A DNA stretch of 64,000 nucleotides from Kitasatospora sp. MAA19 (lineage in GTDB: Bacteria; Actinomycetota; Actinomycetes; Streptomycetales; Streptomycetaceae), in NCBI RefSeq assembly GCF_029894125.1, contig NZ_JARXYZ010000006.1, positions 234,457 to 298,456 on the forward strand. Direction: 5' to 3'. Of this stretch, positions 1-9,046 are shown in pieces. A model generated the notes under the pieces. The model did not search any database, was not told the DNA's origin, and worked only from the letters and a program-made list of their open reading frames with translations. Every line of letters starts with the position of its first letter. The stretch's first letter is position 1. The translations under genes and the position numbers were made by a program.

Positions 1-145
1 TCACCCCGCCCTCGCGCGGCACCTTGCGGCCCGAGGCGAGGAAGGTGCCGGCCTCGTAGTGCCCGCGCAGCCACTCGACGTGCTGCGGCAGGACGGCGTC
101 GATGCGCTCCAGCGGGGCGGTGTACGTCAGCTCCAGTACGAACAT
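1..145 (-). CDS. YCII-family protein, 3' end cut by window
   Basis: Reads leftward off the window, so only about 48 N-terminal residues are visible. The start MFVLELTYTAPLERID and the following WLRGHYEAGTFLASG match the first half of the YCII/YciI-like domain, a small dimeric alpha/beta fold of about 90-100 residues that usually stands alone in the cytosol. The reaction is unknown for most members. The ATG at 143-145 is the only start that includes the first beta strand. The family call is reasonable; no specific function can be given. Confidence 0.6.
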   Translation of the reverse strand, partial: MFVLELTYTAPLERIDAVLPQHVEWLRGHYEAGTFLASGRKVPREGGV

Positions 146-409
146 GCGCCCAGGCTAGCCCCGCACCGGGCGGGCCTCAGCGCCGGGGCCCTGCGGCGGG
201 TGCCAGACCCAATCCTGCCAGCTCAGCGGCCGGTTGCGGTAGGACGCAGGGCACGCGGGTTTCGCCTTGCCCGGGGGCGGGCGCACGCCGCAGACTCGTC
301 GGCATCCACTCCTTCGGCCACGCACCGGCCCCTGCCCAGGGCAGCCGGTGCGCGCGTCGTGCTGCCCTGGGGGCCGAAGGCGGGTGGACGGACGAAGGGG
401 GACGTGAGG

Positions 410-748
410 GTGACGGTGCACGGGGACCTGGTGCTGAAGGCGCGGGTGCGGCTGCTGAGCCACAACGAGAGGATCCTGGACGCCCCGGAGGGGCTGTGGG
501 TGTACCGGGCGCTGTTCCCGGTCAGCCCGCACGTGTACGCCTACAAGCTCGCCTACGTGCTGCGGACGGCCGCCGCCTCGCCGCAGGTGGCCCACCTGCC
601 GCAGGCACGGCGGGCGCTGCTGGAGGAGGCCCGGGCCGCCGCCGCGCACATCCCCGCCGACGCCCCGGCCCACCAGGCGCGGATGTGGGAATACACGGTG
701 GCCGAACTGACGAGGCTGGAGCAGCGGAAGGGACGTGCGGGGCAGTAG
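410..748 (+). CDS. Hypothetical protein, about 112 aa
   Basis: Unrecognised basic, helix-rich cytosolic protein with an Arg/Ala-rich C-terminal half and no signal peptide or membrane segment. The reading frame is open further upstream, but GTG at 410 has a purine-rich AAGGGGG about eight bases before it, and upstream translation looks random. GTG at 404 is an alternative. The stop precedes the oxidase gene by 63 bases and both are on the same strand, so they may share a transcript. It could be an undescribed family; no function is assigned. Confidence 0.4.
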   Translation: MTVHGDLVLKARVRLLSHNERILDAPEGLWVYRALFPVSPHVYAYKLAYVLRTAAASPQVAHLPQARRALLEEARAAAAHIPADAPAHQARMWEYTVAELTRLEQRKGRAGQ

Positions 749-811
749 GTGGTCGCGGGGTGGTTGCGGTACAACAATCCCTATTTGACGACTGATCGGA
801 GAACTTCGGAT

Positions 812-2302
812 ATGAGCAGTTCAGGCCTGTCCCGCCGCGCACTGATCGCCGGCGCCGGCGCCGCCGTCGTCGGCTGGAACACCACCGCCCGCGCCTGGGC
901 CGCCGAGCCGGGCGAGAACGTGGAGCACCTGCCCGCCCTGGACGGCACGGTGACCCTGCAGGGCGCCGGCCTGGAGCGGTTCTCCTCCGACTTCGGACAC
1001 CTCGTCACCGCCGCGCCCCGCGCGGTGCTGCGCCCGGCCTCGGTGCGCGACGTGCAGAAGGTGGTGGCCTTCGCCCAGCGCCTCCGCATCCCGGTGGCCG
1101 TCAACGGGCAGAGCGGCGACCAGACGGTGGTCGGCGCGGACGCGCTGGAGTCGCACTCCAGCTACGGCCAGGCCAACCCCCGCGGCGGGATCGCGATCGA
1201 CGCCCGTGGCCTGTCGCGGATCGTCTCCGTGGAGCCGGGACGGGCCGTGGTCGAGGCCGGCGCCACCTGGGCGCAGCTGACGGACGCGGCGCTGGCGCAG
1301 GGCTGGGCGCCGCCGTGCCTGACGGACTACCTGCACCTGTCGGTGGGCGGGACGCTGAGCGTGGGCGGGATCGGCGGGGCGGTGCAGCGCCACGGCCTGC
1401 AGGCGGACACCGTGCAGGAGCTCCAGGTGGTCACCGGTACCGGCGAGCTGGTGACGGCCTCGCCGGAGCGCAACCGGGAGCTGTTCGAGGCGGTGCTGGC
1501 CGGCGGCGGGCAGGTGGGGATCATCGTGCGGGCCACGCTCGCGCTGGTGCCGGCGCGCGAGCGCGCCACCGTGTTCACGCTGGCCTACGACGATCTGGAC
1601 GTCTACCGCGCGGACCAGGAGAAGGTGATGGCCGAGGGCCGCTTCGACCTCCAGGTGGGCAACGTGGTGCGCAGCGCGGACGGTTCGCGGTGGCGCTACA
1701 CGGCGGAGCTGGTGGCCTTCGGGGACGCCGGGCGTGCGGTGGACCGGGAGCGGCTGCTGGCGGGACTGCGCCCGGTGGCGGGTGAGACGTCGGTGGTGGA
1801 GCAGGGCTGGCGCGAGTACGCGTTCCGGGTGGACGCGTTCGCGGGGTACCTGCGGGCGGCCGGGTTCTGGGGGCTGCCGAAGCCGTGGCTGAGCCTGTTC
1901 CTGCCGGCCTCGACGGTGGGGGTGTTCATGCGGGAGGCGACGGAGGTGCTGACCGCGGCGGACCTGGGGGCGGGGCTGCTGCTGTTCTACCCGTACGCGC
2001 GGGCGCGGGTGAAGGCGCCGCTGGCGGTGCTGCCGCAGGAGCCGGTGGGCTGGCACTTCGACCTGCTGGCGTTCCCGGGGCCGGGGGCGGACACGGCGGC
2101 GATGCTGGAGCGCAACCGGCGCCTGTACGAGCGGGCGGTGGAGCTGGGCGGCAAGCGCTACCTGATCGGGGCGGTGCCGGGGATGACGGGCGCGGACTGG
2201 CGGCGTCACTACGGCGGCCTGTGGGAGCGGGTGGAGCGGGCCAAGCGGCGGTGGGACCCGGCGGGGATCCTGGCGCCGGGCCAGGGCATCCACGCCGCCT
2301 GA
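812..2302 (+). CDS. Tat-exported FAD-linked oxidase, cytokinin-dehydrogenase-like
   Basis: Oxidoreductase of the PCMH-type FAD-binding family, 496 aa, predicted to act outside the cell. Residues 1-30 form a Tat signal (SRRALIAGAGAA, then an AWAAEP cleavage region). The FAD domain follows, with the Gly-rich GGTLSVGGIGG loop near residue 185. The C-terminal substrate domain ends in DPAGILAPGQGIH, typical of cytokinin dehydrogenase-like and berberine-bridge-like oxidases. ATG at 812 is chosen because GGAGA lies just upstream and the Tat signal begins there; in-frame codons from 749 add no recognisable sequence. The substrate is unknown. A convergent multicopper oxidase lies downstream. Confidence 0.85.
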   Translation: MSSSGLSRRALIAGAGAAVVGWNTTARAWAAEPGENVEHLPALDGTVTLQGAGLERFSSDFGHLVTAAPRAVLRPASVRDVQKVVAFAQRLRIPVAVNGQSGDQTVVGADALESHSSYGQANPRGGIAIDARGLSRIVSVEPGRAVVEAGATWAQLTDAALAQGWAPPCLTDYLHLSVGGTLSVGGIGGAVQRHGLQADTVQELQVVTGTGELVTASPERNRELFEAVLAGGGQVGIIVRATLALVPARERATVFTLAYDDLDVYRADQEKVMAEGRFDLQVGNVVRSADGSRWRYTAELVAFGDAGRAVDRERLLAGLRPVAGETSVVEQGWREYAFRVDAFAGYLRAAGFWGLPKPWLSLFLPASTVGVFMREATEVLTAADLGAGLLLFYPYARARVKAPLAVLPQEPVGWHFDLLAFPGPGADTAAMLERNRRLYERAVELGGKRYLIGAVPGMTGADWRRHYGGLWERVERAKRRWDPAGILAPGQGIHAA

Positions 2303-2307
2303 CACCC

Positions 2308-2341
2308 CCTCGGGCCACCCGCACCCTCGGGCGGCCCGAGG
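2308..2341. terminator. Hairpin between convergent oxidase genes
   Basis: CCTCGGGCC at 2308-2316 pairs with GGCCCGAGG at 2333-2341. It lies in the 72-base gap between the FAD oxidase and the convergent multicopper oxidase, so it could terminate both transcripts. Confidence 0.5.
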
Positions 2342-2374
2342 CCTGGCGGGCGGGGTCAGGCGTGGCGGGCGGGG

Positions 2375-3871
2375 TCAGGTGATCTCCATCTGCGCCATCA
2401 TGCCCATCGCGGAGTGGTCCAGCAGGTGGCAGTGGTAGGGGTAGCGGCCGCGGTAGGCGTCGAAGACGGCCTGCAGGCGCACGCTCTCCCCCGGCAGCAG
2501 GCGCACCGTGTCCTTGAGCCCGGACTCCGCCGGGGAGGGGGCGGCGCCGTTGCGCGCCAGGACCCGGAACTGCACCAGGTGCAGGTGGAAGTTGTGCGGC
2601 ACGTCCTTGTTGGCGTTGACGACCGTCCAGATCTCCGAGGTGCCGAAGGCCACCTGGGCGTCCACCCGGGCCGGGTCGTAGACCTTGCCGTCGATCAGGC
2701 CCAGGGGGGCGGCGCCGGGGCTTTCCTGGTACTCCAGGACCACGGTGCGCTCGCGCACGGCCGCGGCCACGGGGGGCAGGGTGCGCAGCCGGGCGGGCAC
2801 CGAGCTGGGGTCGTGGGCGGGGCGGGTGACGTCGAAGCGCAGGACCTGGCCGACGTGTTCGGCGGGGCCGGGGGGCATGGAGTTGGTCAGGGCGACGCTG
2901 GTGCCCACCGGGTAGCGGGAGAAGTCGACGACGACGTCGGCGCGTTCCCCGGGGGACAGGTCGACGGTGTCGGTGACGTGGGGGCGTTCCAGCAGGCCGC
3001 CGTCGGAGCCGATCTGGGTGAGGGGGCCGCCGTCGGCCAGGCGCAGGGAGAAGAAGCGCAGGTTGGAGGAGTTGAGCAGGCGCAGCCGGTACTTGCGGGC
3101 GGCGACGTCGACCTTGGGCCAGGGGCGGCCGTTGGCGAGGATGGTGGTGCGGTTGAAGGGGTCGTCCATCCGGTAGACGAGGTTGGCGTCCTGGTCGAAG
3201 CGGGCGTCGCGCAGGGCGATGGGCAGGTCGTACTGGCCGGCGGGCAGCGGCAGGGCGGCTTCGGTGGCGTCGGTGATCAGGTAGGTGCCGGCCAGGCCGC
3301 GGTAGACGTGCTCGGACTCCAGGTGGTGGGCGTGGTCGTGGAACCACAGGCTCGCGTGGGCCTGGTCGTTGGGGTAGGTGTAGGTGCGGGTGCGGCCGGC
3401 GGCGATCAGGTTCATCGGGCCGCCGTCGCTGTCGGCGGGGACGCGGGCGCCGTGCAGGTGGACCGAGACGGGGTCGTCCAGGAGGTTGGTCTGGCGCACC
3501 CGGACGGGGCGCCCGGAGCGGGCGCGGATGACGGGGCCGGGGAAGGACCCGTTGTAGGTGAGGACGTCGGTGCGGTGGCCGGGCAGGATCCGTGCGGAGG
3601 CGCGGAGCATGGTGATGGCGTAGGTGTCGGCGCCGCCGTCGGTGGACACCGGGGCGAGCACCGGGGGGACGGGCATGGCGGTGGTGAACTTCGGTGCCAG
3701 CGCGGGCCCGGCGTCGGGCCCGGGGTCGGCGGCGGCGGGGTCCGGGCTTCCGTGGTCGTGCCCCTCGGCCGCGGCGGCGGCGGGGGCGGCCGGGCGCAGG
3801 GTGGTGCGCATGAGCAGGACCCCTCCCCCGGTCGCCAGGGCGGCGCCGATCATCCTGCGTCTGGTCACCAT
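2375..3871 (-). CDS. Multicopper oxidase, Tat-exported
   Basis: Three-domain laccase/CotA/bilirubin-oxidase-type enzyme (498 aa) that couples one-electron oxidation of phenols or metals to reduction of oxygen to water. The N-terminus VTRRRMIGAALA is a Tat signal. Copper motifs appear in order: HLHGARVP, WFHDHAHHLES, HNFHLHLVQF and the T1/T3 motif YHCHLLDHSAMGMM, so all four His-rich motifs are intact. The Met after the last motif indicates a Met-ligated T1 copper. Convergent with the FAD oxidase. The phenolic substrate cannot be predicted. Confidence 0.92.
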   Translation of the reverse strand: MVTRRRMIGAALATGGGVLLMRTTLRPAAPAAAAAEGHDHGSPDPAAADPGPDAGPALAPKFTTAMPVPPVLAPVSTDGGADTYAITMLRASARILPGHRTDVLTYNGSFPGPVIRARSGRPVRVRQTNLLDDPVSVHLHGARVPADSDGGPMNLIAAGRTRTYTYPNDQAHASLWFHDHAHHLESEHVYRGLAGTYLITDATEAALPLPAGQYDLPIALRDARFDQDANLVYRMDDPFNRTTILANGRPWPKVDVAARKYRLRLLNSSNLRFFSLRLADGGPLTQIGSDGGLLERPHVTDTVDLSPGERADVVVDFSRYPVGTSVALTNSMPPGPAEHVGQVLRFDVTRPAHDPSSVPARLRTLPPVAAAVRERTVVLEYQESPGAAPLGLIDGKVYDPARVDAQVAFGTSEIWTVVNANKDVPHNFHLHLVQFRVLARNGAAPSPAESGLKDTVRLLPGESVRLQAVFDAYRGRYPYHCHLLDHSAMGMMAQMEIT

Positions 3872-4130
3872 CGCACGTCCTCCTGCTGCCGGCCCGGTGG
3901 GTGGGCGCCCCGGCGGGTGGTGCGGGGGCGGGTTCCGGGGGTGATTGCAGCAGCGGGTCCTTGCGCCCGGTTGGGGTCCGGCTGAGGCCTACCGGCCGGT
4001 AGGGCGGGGTGCCCGGGCGGGTCCGTGGCGGGCCGCGGGGTGAGCTGCGGGTGTTGCGGCCCGCTTGCGGGCGCCGGTCACCGTGGCTCGGGAAGCACTG
4101 GAGGATCCCTCGAAGGGAAAGGGCCACAGC

Positions 4131-5513
4131 GTGGACCTGCGGTACTGGCTGCCGAGGGCGGCCGAGGTGGCCGAGCGGTGGGGCGAGCGGTTCGGGCCCT
4201 TTCGCCCGCACCCCTCGCACCAGGTGGACGACGCGGACTTCGCCGTCGCGTTCGAGCGCTTCGCCAAGCGCCTGGAGCACAACTACCCGTTCTTCCATCC
4301 CCGTTACGCCGGGCAGATGGTCAAGCCCCCGCACCCGGCCGCCGTCGTGGGCTACCTGACGGCGATGCGGTTCAACCCCAACAACCACGCCTACGAGGGC
4401 GGGCCGGCCACCAACGACATGGAACGCGAGTGCGTGGCCGCACTGGCCGCCGTGTTCGGCCTGCCCCGGCACGTGGGCCACCTCACCAGCAGCGGCACCA
4501 TCGCCAACCTGGAGGCGCTGTACGTGGCCCGCCAGAGCCACCCCGGGCGCGGCGTGGCCTACAGCGCGCAGGCCCACTACACGCACAGCCGGATGTGCCA
4601 CGTGCTGGGCCTGCAGGGCCACGCGGTGCCCGCCGACACGGCGGGGCGCATGGACGTGGGCGCGCTGGAGGAACTGCTGGCCACGGGGCGCGTCGGCACG
4701 GTGGTCGTCACCGCCGGCACCACCGGGCTCGGCGCCGTCGACCCGGTGCACGAGGTGCTGGCGCTGGCCCGCCGCCACGGGGTGCGGGTGCACGTGGACG
4801 CCGCCTACGGCGGGTTCTTCGCGCTGCTGGCCGCCGACGACGCCCAGGCCGACGCGCTGGAGCTGGACCCGGCCCCGTGGCGGGCCATCGCCGGCTGCGA
4901 CTCCGTCACCGTCGACCCGCACAAGCACGGCCTGCAGCCCTACGGCTGCGGCGCGGTGCTGTTCGCCGACCCCGCGATCGGCCGCCACTTCGCCCACGAC
5001 TCCCCCTACACCTACTTCACCGACGCCGAACTGCACCTGGGCGAGATCAGCCTGGAGTGCTCGCGCGCCGGCGCCTCGGCCGCCGCCCTGTGGCTGACCC
5101 TGCAGCTGCTGCCGCTCACCGCGCAGGGCCTGGGCGCCGTCCTGGCCGGCGGGCGGCGCGCGGCGCTGGCCTGGTCCCGGCTCGTCGACGACAGCCCGCA
5201 GCTGACCCTGCACCAGCGCCCGCAGCTGGACATCGTCACCTACTTCCCCACCCCCGAGGGCCCGCTGTCGATGTCCGCCGTCGACGCCGCCAGCGAGCGC
5301 GTGCTGCGCCAGGGCATGGCCGACGAGCACGACCCGGTCTACCTGAGCCTGCTGCGCGTGGACGCCGCCGACTTCACCCGCCGCCACCCGGGCGCGGGCG
5401 CCGACGCCGACGGGGCCCGGGTGCTGCGCAGCGTCCTGATGAAGCCCGAGGCCGAGGAGTACCTGCCGCGCCTGCACACGCGGGTGGCCACGCTCGCCGC
5501 CGACCGGCCCTGA
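4131..5513 (+). CDS. PLP-dependent amino acid decarboxylase
   Basis: Group II, glutamate/aromatic-amino-acid-decarboxylase-fold enzyme, about 460 aa, which removes the alpha-carboxyl of an amino acid to give an amine. HVDAAYGG supplies the Asp that holds the pyridine nitrogen, and the PLP lysine is in VTVDPHKHGLQ. GTG at 4131 is chosen because AAGGGAAAGG ends eight bases before it and homology starts there; the frame is open to 4065. A GNAT acetyltransferase and a conserved unknown follow on the same strand, suggesting that the amine is acylated. Substrate is unknown; tyrosine, tryptophan or diaminobutyrate are all possible in the family. Confidence 0.85.
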   Translation: MDLRYWLPRAAEVAERWGERFGPFRPHPSHQVDDADFAVAFERFAKRLEHNYPFFHPRYAGQMVKPPHPAAVVGYLTAMRFNPNNHAYEGGPATNDMERECVAALAAVFGLPRHVGHLTSSGTIANLEALYVARQSHPGRGVAYSAQAHYTHSRMCHVLGLQGHAVPADTAGRMDVGALEELLATGRVGTVVVTAGTTGLGAVDPVHEVLALARRHGVRVHVDAAYGGFFALLAADDAQADALELDPAPWRAIAGCDSVTVDPHKHGLQPYGCGAVLFADPAIGRHFAHDSPYTYFTDAELHLGEISLECSRAGASAAALWLTLQLLPLTAQGLGAVLAGGRRAALAWSRLVDDSPQLTLHQRPQLDIVTYFPTPEGPLSMSAVDAASERVLRQGMADEHDPVYLSLLRVDAADFTRRHPGAGADADGARVLRSVLMKPEAEEYLPRLHTRVATLAADRP

Positions 5514-5644
5514 ACCACCCGTACTGCCGTACTGCTGCACCGCCGCACCGCCGCACCGCTGCCCCGCCGTGTCCCGCGCCCTGTTCCGGTTCCGCCGCTG
5601 CCGCCCCTGCCGCCGTGCCCCTTGTCTGCCGAGGAGTGTGTCCG

Positions 5645-6295
5645 TTGACCACCGCCACCGCCCTGCCGGGCGCCGCCCTCGCGGCCCCCGCGGTCCGCCC
5701 CGCCCGACCCGGGGAGGCCCCCGCCCTCGCCCGGGTCCTCGCCGCCGCCTTCCAGGACGACCCGCTCACCCGCTGGGCCTTCCCCGACGACGCCTACCGC
5801 GCCGCCGTCCTGCCCGCCTTCTTCCGCGTCCACGTCGACCAGTGCCTGGCCCACCGGGGCGTGCTGACCACCGAGGACGCCGACGCCGCGCTGCTGTTCC
5901 TGCCCCCGGGCGTGTGGGAGGACCCCGGCCTGCACGACGACGGCGCCGCCCGCGCCCTGGACGAGGCCGTCGACGCCGCCGCCCACCCCGACAGCGCCCG
6001 CCGCCTGGCCGCCATCACCCGCCTGCAGGCCCGCCGCCACCCGCGCCACCGCCCGCACTACTACGCGGCGTTCATCGGCGCCCGCCCCGACGCCCACCGC
6101 GCCGGCACCGGCACCGCCCTCCTGCGGGCCTTCCTGGCCGCCGTCGACGCCGACGGCCAGGCCGCCTACGCCGAGACCAGTTCCCCGGGCGGCGCCCGCC
6201 TGCTCGCCGCCGCCGGCTTCACCCGCTTCGGCGACGCCCTCGCCCTGCCCGCCGGCGGCCCCATCCTGACACCCGTGTGGCGGGGTGCCCGGTGA
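5645..6295 (+). CDS. GNAT-family N-acetyltransferase
   Basis: About 216 aa. N-terminal VRPARPGEAPALARVLAAAF is a typical GNAT start, and the acetyl-CoA site is the AHRAGTGTALLRAF loop near residue 160. It would transfer an acetyl group to an amine, plausibly the product of the upstream decarboxylase. A rare TTG start at 5645 is favoured because GAGGAG lies eight bases upstream and the conserved domain begins soon after; the open frame before it is Pro/Arg-rich read-through. It overlaps the next gene by GTGA, implying translational coupling. Confidence 0.8.
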   Translation: MTTATALPGAALAAPAVRPARPGEAPALARVLAAAFQDDPLTRWAFPDDAYRAAVLPAFFRVHVDQCLAHRGVLTTEDADAALLFLPPGVWEDPGLHDDGAARALDEAVDAAAHPDSARRLAAITRLQARRHPRHRPHYYAAFIGARPDAHRAGTGTALLRAFLAAVDADGQAAYAETSSPGGARLLAAAGFTRFGDALALPAGGPILTPVWRGAR

Positions 6296-6963
6296 GCGCG
6301 CACACCGTCGACGCCGCCCTGCGGGTCTACTCCGCCGACCAGATCGACGCCGGAGCGGCCGCCCACCACGCCGAGGCCGCCGAGGTCCTCGCCTGGAGCC
6401 GGCGCTTCCTCACCACCGCCCACCCCGACCTGGGGCGCAGCGGCCCCGTCTGCCCCTACACCCAGCCCTCGCTGCGCCGCGGCCTGTTCCACATCGCGGT
6501 CGCCGAGCCCGGCGCGGACGGTGATCTGCCCGCGCTGGTGGGCGAGTTGCGTGCCTGGTACGAGCGGCTGCTGGCGGGGCTGGTGGAGGAGTCGGACCGG
6601 GAGCTGCTGACCGTGCTGCTGGTGCTGCCCGGCCTCGACCGGACGGACTCCACCGTGCTGGACGAGGCGCAGCGCAAGGCCAAGGACGAGTTCGTCGAAC
6701 AGGGCCTGATGATCGGCCAGTTCCACCCCGCCTGCGAGGAGCCGGGCCTGTGGAACCGCTCCTTCCGGCCGCTGCGCGCGCCGGTGCCGCTGCTGGCGGT
6801 GCGCAAGCTGCTGGTCTTCGACCTGCCCTTCCTCGTCGACGACGAGGACCATCTGGCCCACTACCTGGCCCGCTTCGCCCCCGAGGTCCCGGCCCGCATC
6901 CGCGACCAGCTGGTCTGCGGCATGACGGAGCACCGCAGGGCGGTGCGCCTGAGCGCCGCCTGA
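6292..6963 (+). CDS. Conserved actinobacterial protein, DUF6875-like
   Basis: 223 aa, cytosolic, no membrane segments. The GRSGPVCPYTQPSL motif, a central RKAKDEFVEQGLMIGQFHP segment and a late RAPVPLLAVRKLLVFDLPFL stretch recall a conserved actinobacterial family of unknown function that I associate, with some uncertainty, with DUF6875. The GTG start overlaps the GNAT stop, so expression is coupled to the acetyltransferase. The operon context implies a role in the same amine-modification pathway. The conserved Cys-Pro-Tyr and His-Pro motifs could be functional sites, but no reaction is known to me. Confidence 0.6.
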   Translation: MSAHTVDAALRVYSADQIDAGAAAHHAEAAEVLAWSRRFLTTAHPDLGRSGPVCPYTQPSLRRGLFHIAVAEPGADGDLPALVGELRAWYERLLAGLVEESDRELLTVLLVLPGLDRTDSTVLDEAQRKAKDEFVEQGLMIGQFHPACEEPGLWNRSFRPLRAPVPLLAVRKLLVFDLPFLVDDEDHLAHYLARFAPEVPARIRDQLVCGMTEHRRAVRLSAA

Positions 6964-6976
6964 CCCGCGGCCCCCT

Positions 6977-7036
6977 GCGCGCGGAGGAGTCCCCCACCGG
7001 GCCGGCCGGTCAAGGCCTCCTCCGCGCGCGCCCCTT
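6977..7036 (+). terminator. Stem-loop after decarboxylase operon
   Basis: GCGCGCGGAGGAG at 6977-6989 pairs perfectly with CTCCTCCGCGCGC at 7017-7029, followed by CCCCTTTTC. The 13-bp stem has a 27-base loop and a short T run, as expected of a factor-independent terminator. Confidence 0.65.
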
Positions 7037-7040
7037 TTCA

Positions 7041-7088
7041 TCCTCCGCTTTTCGTCCTCCGCTTTTCGTCCTCCGCTTTTCGTCCTCC
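7041..7088. repeat. 14-bp tandem repeat, three copies
   Basis: TCCTCCGCTTTTCG is repeated exactly at 7041, 7055 and 7069, followed by a partial fourth copy. It lies directly after the terminator and codes for nothing convincing. Confidence 0.85.
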
Positions 7089-7231
7089 CCGCGATCCGGG
7101 TCCTGGTGGTCAACTGTCCCCTGCCCGCCGCGCCACGCGGAGCCGGGTGGGCAGGCCTGCGTCGCTCGCGCCACCACCGCCCGATCCTCGACCGCACGCC
7201 CGCCGGGACGTCTCGTGGGCGTCCCGGGCGG

Positions 7232-7660
7232 TCAGGCGCGGACTCTCCTGTGTGTGAGGAGGAGACATCCGGTGGCGAGGGCGGCGACGGCTTCGGCGAC
7301 GGCGGCTGTTTGCTTGTCGGTGTACCAGACCGGTTCGTACATGTTGGGCAGCGGTCCGAGCGACCCGACGTCGACGTAGCGGTACAGCAGCAGTGCGGCG
7401 AGACCGCCGGCTGCCACGAGGAAGGCGAACGCGAGGGCCGGCCGATGGGGCCGAATCAGGAGCAGGAGCGCCGCAAGAGCCGCAAGAGCGGCTTCGATCC
7501 TGAACAGATCCCCCTGGCTCACGGACTTCACCACCGCGTCATAGCCCTCGGCAAGGTCGGCGTGGACGTAGGCGTCGACGGCGAGCGCTGCGGCCGCACA
7601 CCATCTGAGCAGGGTATCGCCGTACGATCTGGCGATGTTCGGCCGACGGAACGGCATCAT
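7232..7660 (-). CDS. Small four-helix membrane protein
   Basis: 142 aa with about four hydrophobic segments (around residues 15-30, 50-68, 73-90 and 115-132) and a conserved-looking loop, YVDVGSLGPLPNMYEPVWY. The start is the first of two adjacent ATG codons (7655-7660), preceded by GAGGTGG. The small integral membrane architecture resembles DoxX-like or unnamed Streptomyces membrane proteins. It is divergent from the cupredoxin gene 280 bases away. Function unknown. Confidence 0.65.
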   Translation of the reverse strand: MMPFRRPNIARSYGDTLLRWCAAAALAVDAYVHADLAEGYDAVVKSVSQGDLFRIEAALAALAALLLLIRPHRPALAFAFLVAAGGLAALLLYRYVDVGSLGPLPNMYEPVWYTDKQTAAVAEAVAALATGCLLLTHRRVRA

Positions 7661-7942
7661 GTCCACCTCGCACCAGCCGGAGCAGGGGCCTCGCCTCACG
7701 TACAAGTGTGCGCCCGTAGGTGCCGGCGGGAACGGCTTGCGCCCGATCAGTCGCGCGGTCCGACCGTTTTCCCGACGGCTTGCGGCGGTCGGCGAGTCCC
7801 ACGAACGAACCGGCGAGCCTGCTGACGTGCACGTCACGGACGGTCCTGAGCAGTCAACCTGCCGAGATGCCCCTCCGGCGGCACGGGGGATACGTTGGAA
7901 GAAAGGCCCTGCGTAAAGCCGGCACACATTGGGGTGAGTGTC

Positions 7943-8395
7943 ATGACCGAGAGATCACGCAGGAATACCGAGAGCAACGACCATGTGCGCCGTCGGATCG
8001 CGAAGCCCCTGGTGGCTTCCGCCGTCGCGGCGGGACTCGGCGTGCTCGGCGCCTGGAGCCCGGCGGCCGCACAAGCGCACGGCGCCGCCGTGTCCGCGGT
8101 GTCGCAGACGGTCCTGGCGGCCGCGCCCAAGGCCCCGGCCGCCGGAGCACAGCAAGTCACCATGATGAACTTGGCGTTCTCGCCCAGCACACTGACGGTC
8201 AGCAAGGGCACCACTGTCACCTGGACCAACAACGACGCCGCGCCGCACACGGTGACCAGCAGCGGCTCCGGCCCGCTCAACTCCGGGACGCTGAACCAAG
8301 GCGCTTCGTACAGCTACACCTTCACCACGCCCGGGACATACGCCTACGTCTGCTCGATCCACCCCTTCATGCAGGGCACGGTCGTGGTGCAGTAG
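7943..8395 (+). CDS. Exported cupredoxin (plastocyanin-like)
   Basis: 150 aa single-domain blue-copper protein. An Arg-rich N-terminus and a hydrophobic segment at residues 20-40 (export signal) precede a cupredoxin domain. The type 1 copper ligands are visible: His in APHTVTS, then Cys, His and Met in YVCSIHPFMQG. Such proteins carry electrons or bind copper outside the cell. ATG at 7943 follows GGGGTGAG; the frame opens slightly earlier, but without signal-peptide character. No other copper genes adjoin it; the multicopper oxidase is 4 kb away. Confidence 0.88.
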   Translation: MTERSRRNTESNDHVRRRIAKPLVASAVAAGLGVLGAWSPAAAQAHGAAVSAVSQTVLAAAPKAPAAGAQQVTMMNLAFSPSTLTVSKGTTVTWTNNDAAPHTVTSSGSGPLNSGTLNQGASYSYTFTTPGTYAYVCSIHPFMQGTVVVQ

Positions 8396-8565
8396 ACCGT
8401 GGCGAAGCAGGCCAGCCGATCGGTGCGCGGCCGCGGCCCTGAACCCGGGCACCCTTCGAGCGGTGATCGCGGCGGACGCGCCGAGGGTGTCCCGTCCCGA
8501 GCCCGGCGTCACGGTCGCCTCGCTGCCCCGGGCGCGTCACGGAGCCGGCCACACCCTGGCCTTCG

Positions 8566-8772
8566 ATGACCAGGTGGCCCGGCCCACCCCCCACTGCCCG
8601 AAGACCCACCTGGCGCAAGAGTTCGTACAGCGGCGGGCAAAACGGCTGCCTGGAGGTCGCTGACGGCTGCACCGATGTGCAGCCCGTCCGCGACTCCAAG
8701 GACCCCTCCGGCCCCGTCCTCCTCTTCCAACCCAGCATGGCTGCGGGGCTGGTCGGGACAGCCGTGGACGTG
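8566..8772 (+). pseudogene. DUF397 relic
   Basis: TWRKSSYSGGQNGCLEVADG followed by VRDSKDPSGPVLLF is an unmistakable DUF397 domain. The usual C-terminal helix (AW.AFV..V) is replaced by SMAAGLVGTAVDV, and the frame runs on into unrelated sequence. There is no XRE partner upstream, unlike the intact DUF397 genes in this window. Probably a decayed WhiJ-type locus; a stand-alone functional protein is less likely. Confidence 0.6.
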
Positions 8773-8842
8773 CCTCGGTGGAGCCCTGCCGCCACCACCG
8801 AGGTGTCAGCCTCGGGCGGCCAGGTGGGCCGCCCGGTGGCGT

Positions 8843-9046
8843 TCAGCTGTCCGCCAGGGCCGCGCCCGGCGGCGTGTGCTCGTAGCGGACGGACCGGCTG
8901 ACACGGGTGCGGGTGACCAAGTCGGCATCGCGCAGCACCGCCAGACGGCTGCCGACGGTGCCCCGACTCAGGCCGAGCTGGTCGACCAGCTGCGTCGTCA
9001 TCGCAGGCACGTCCAGCGCGCGCAGCACGTCCGCACGGCGCGGTAC
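8843..9046 (-). pseudogene. ArsR-type winged-helix regulator, C-terminal relic
   Basis: The reading ALDVPAMTTQLVDQLGLSRG and the following VGSRLAVLRDADLVTRTR are the recognition helix and wing of a common Streptomyces ArsR-like regulator, ending in SVRYEHTPPGAALADS. The N-terminal effector half that should precede it cannot be found: upstream translation in this frame is Arg/Pro-rich noise. It appears truncated and is probably non-functional. Confidence 0.55.

Noticed and set aside
821..2305. Long antisense frame opposite the FAD oxidase
   Set aside because: His/Arg/Pro-rich translation with no motif; the sense frame has Tat signal and FAD motifs.
1926..5540. A minus-strand open frame of about 1,200 codons
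   Set aside because: It runs antisense and across several well-supported genes. Its translation is Arg/Pro/Gly-rich without domains, a usual side effect of high GC content.
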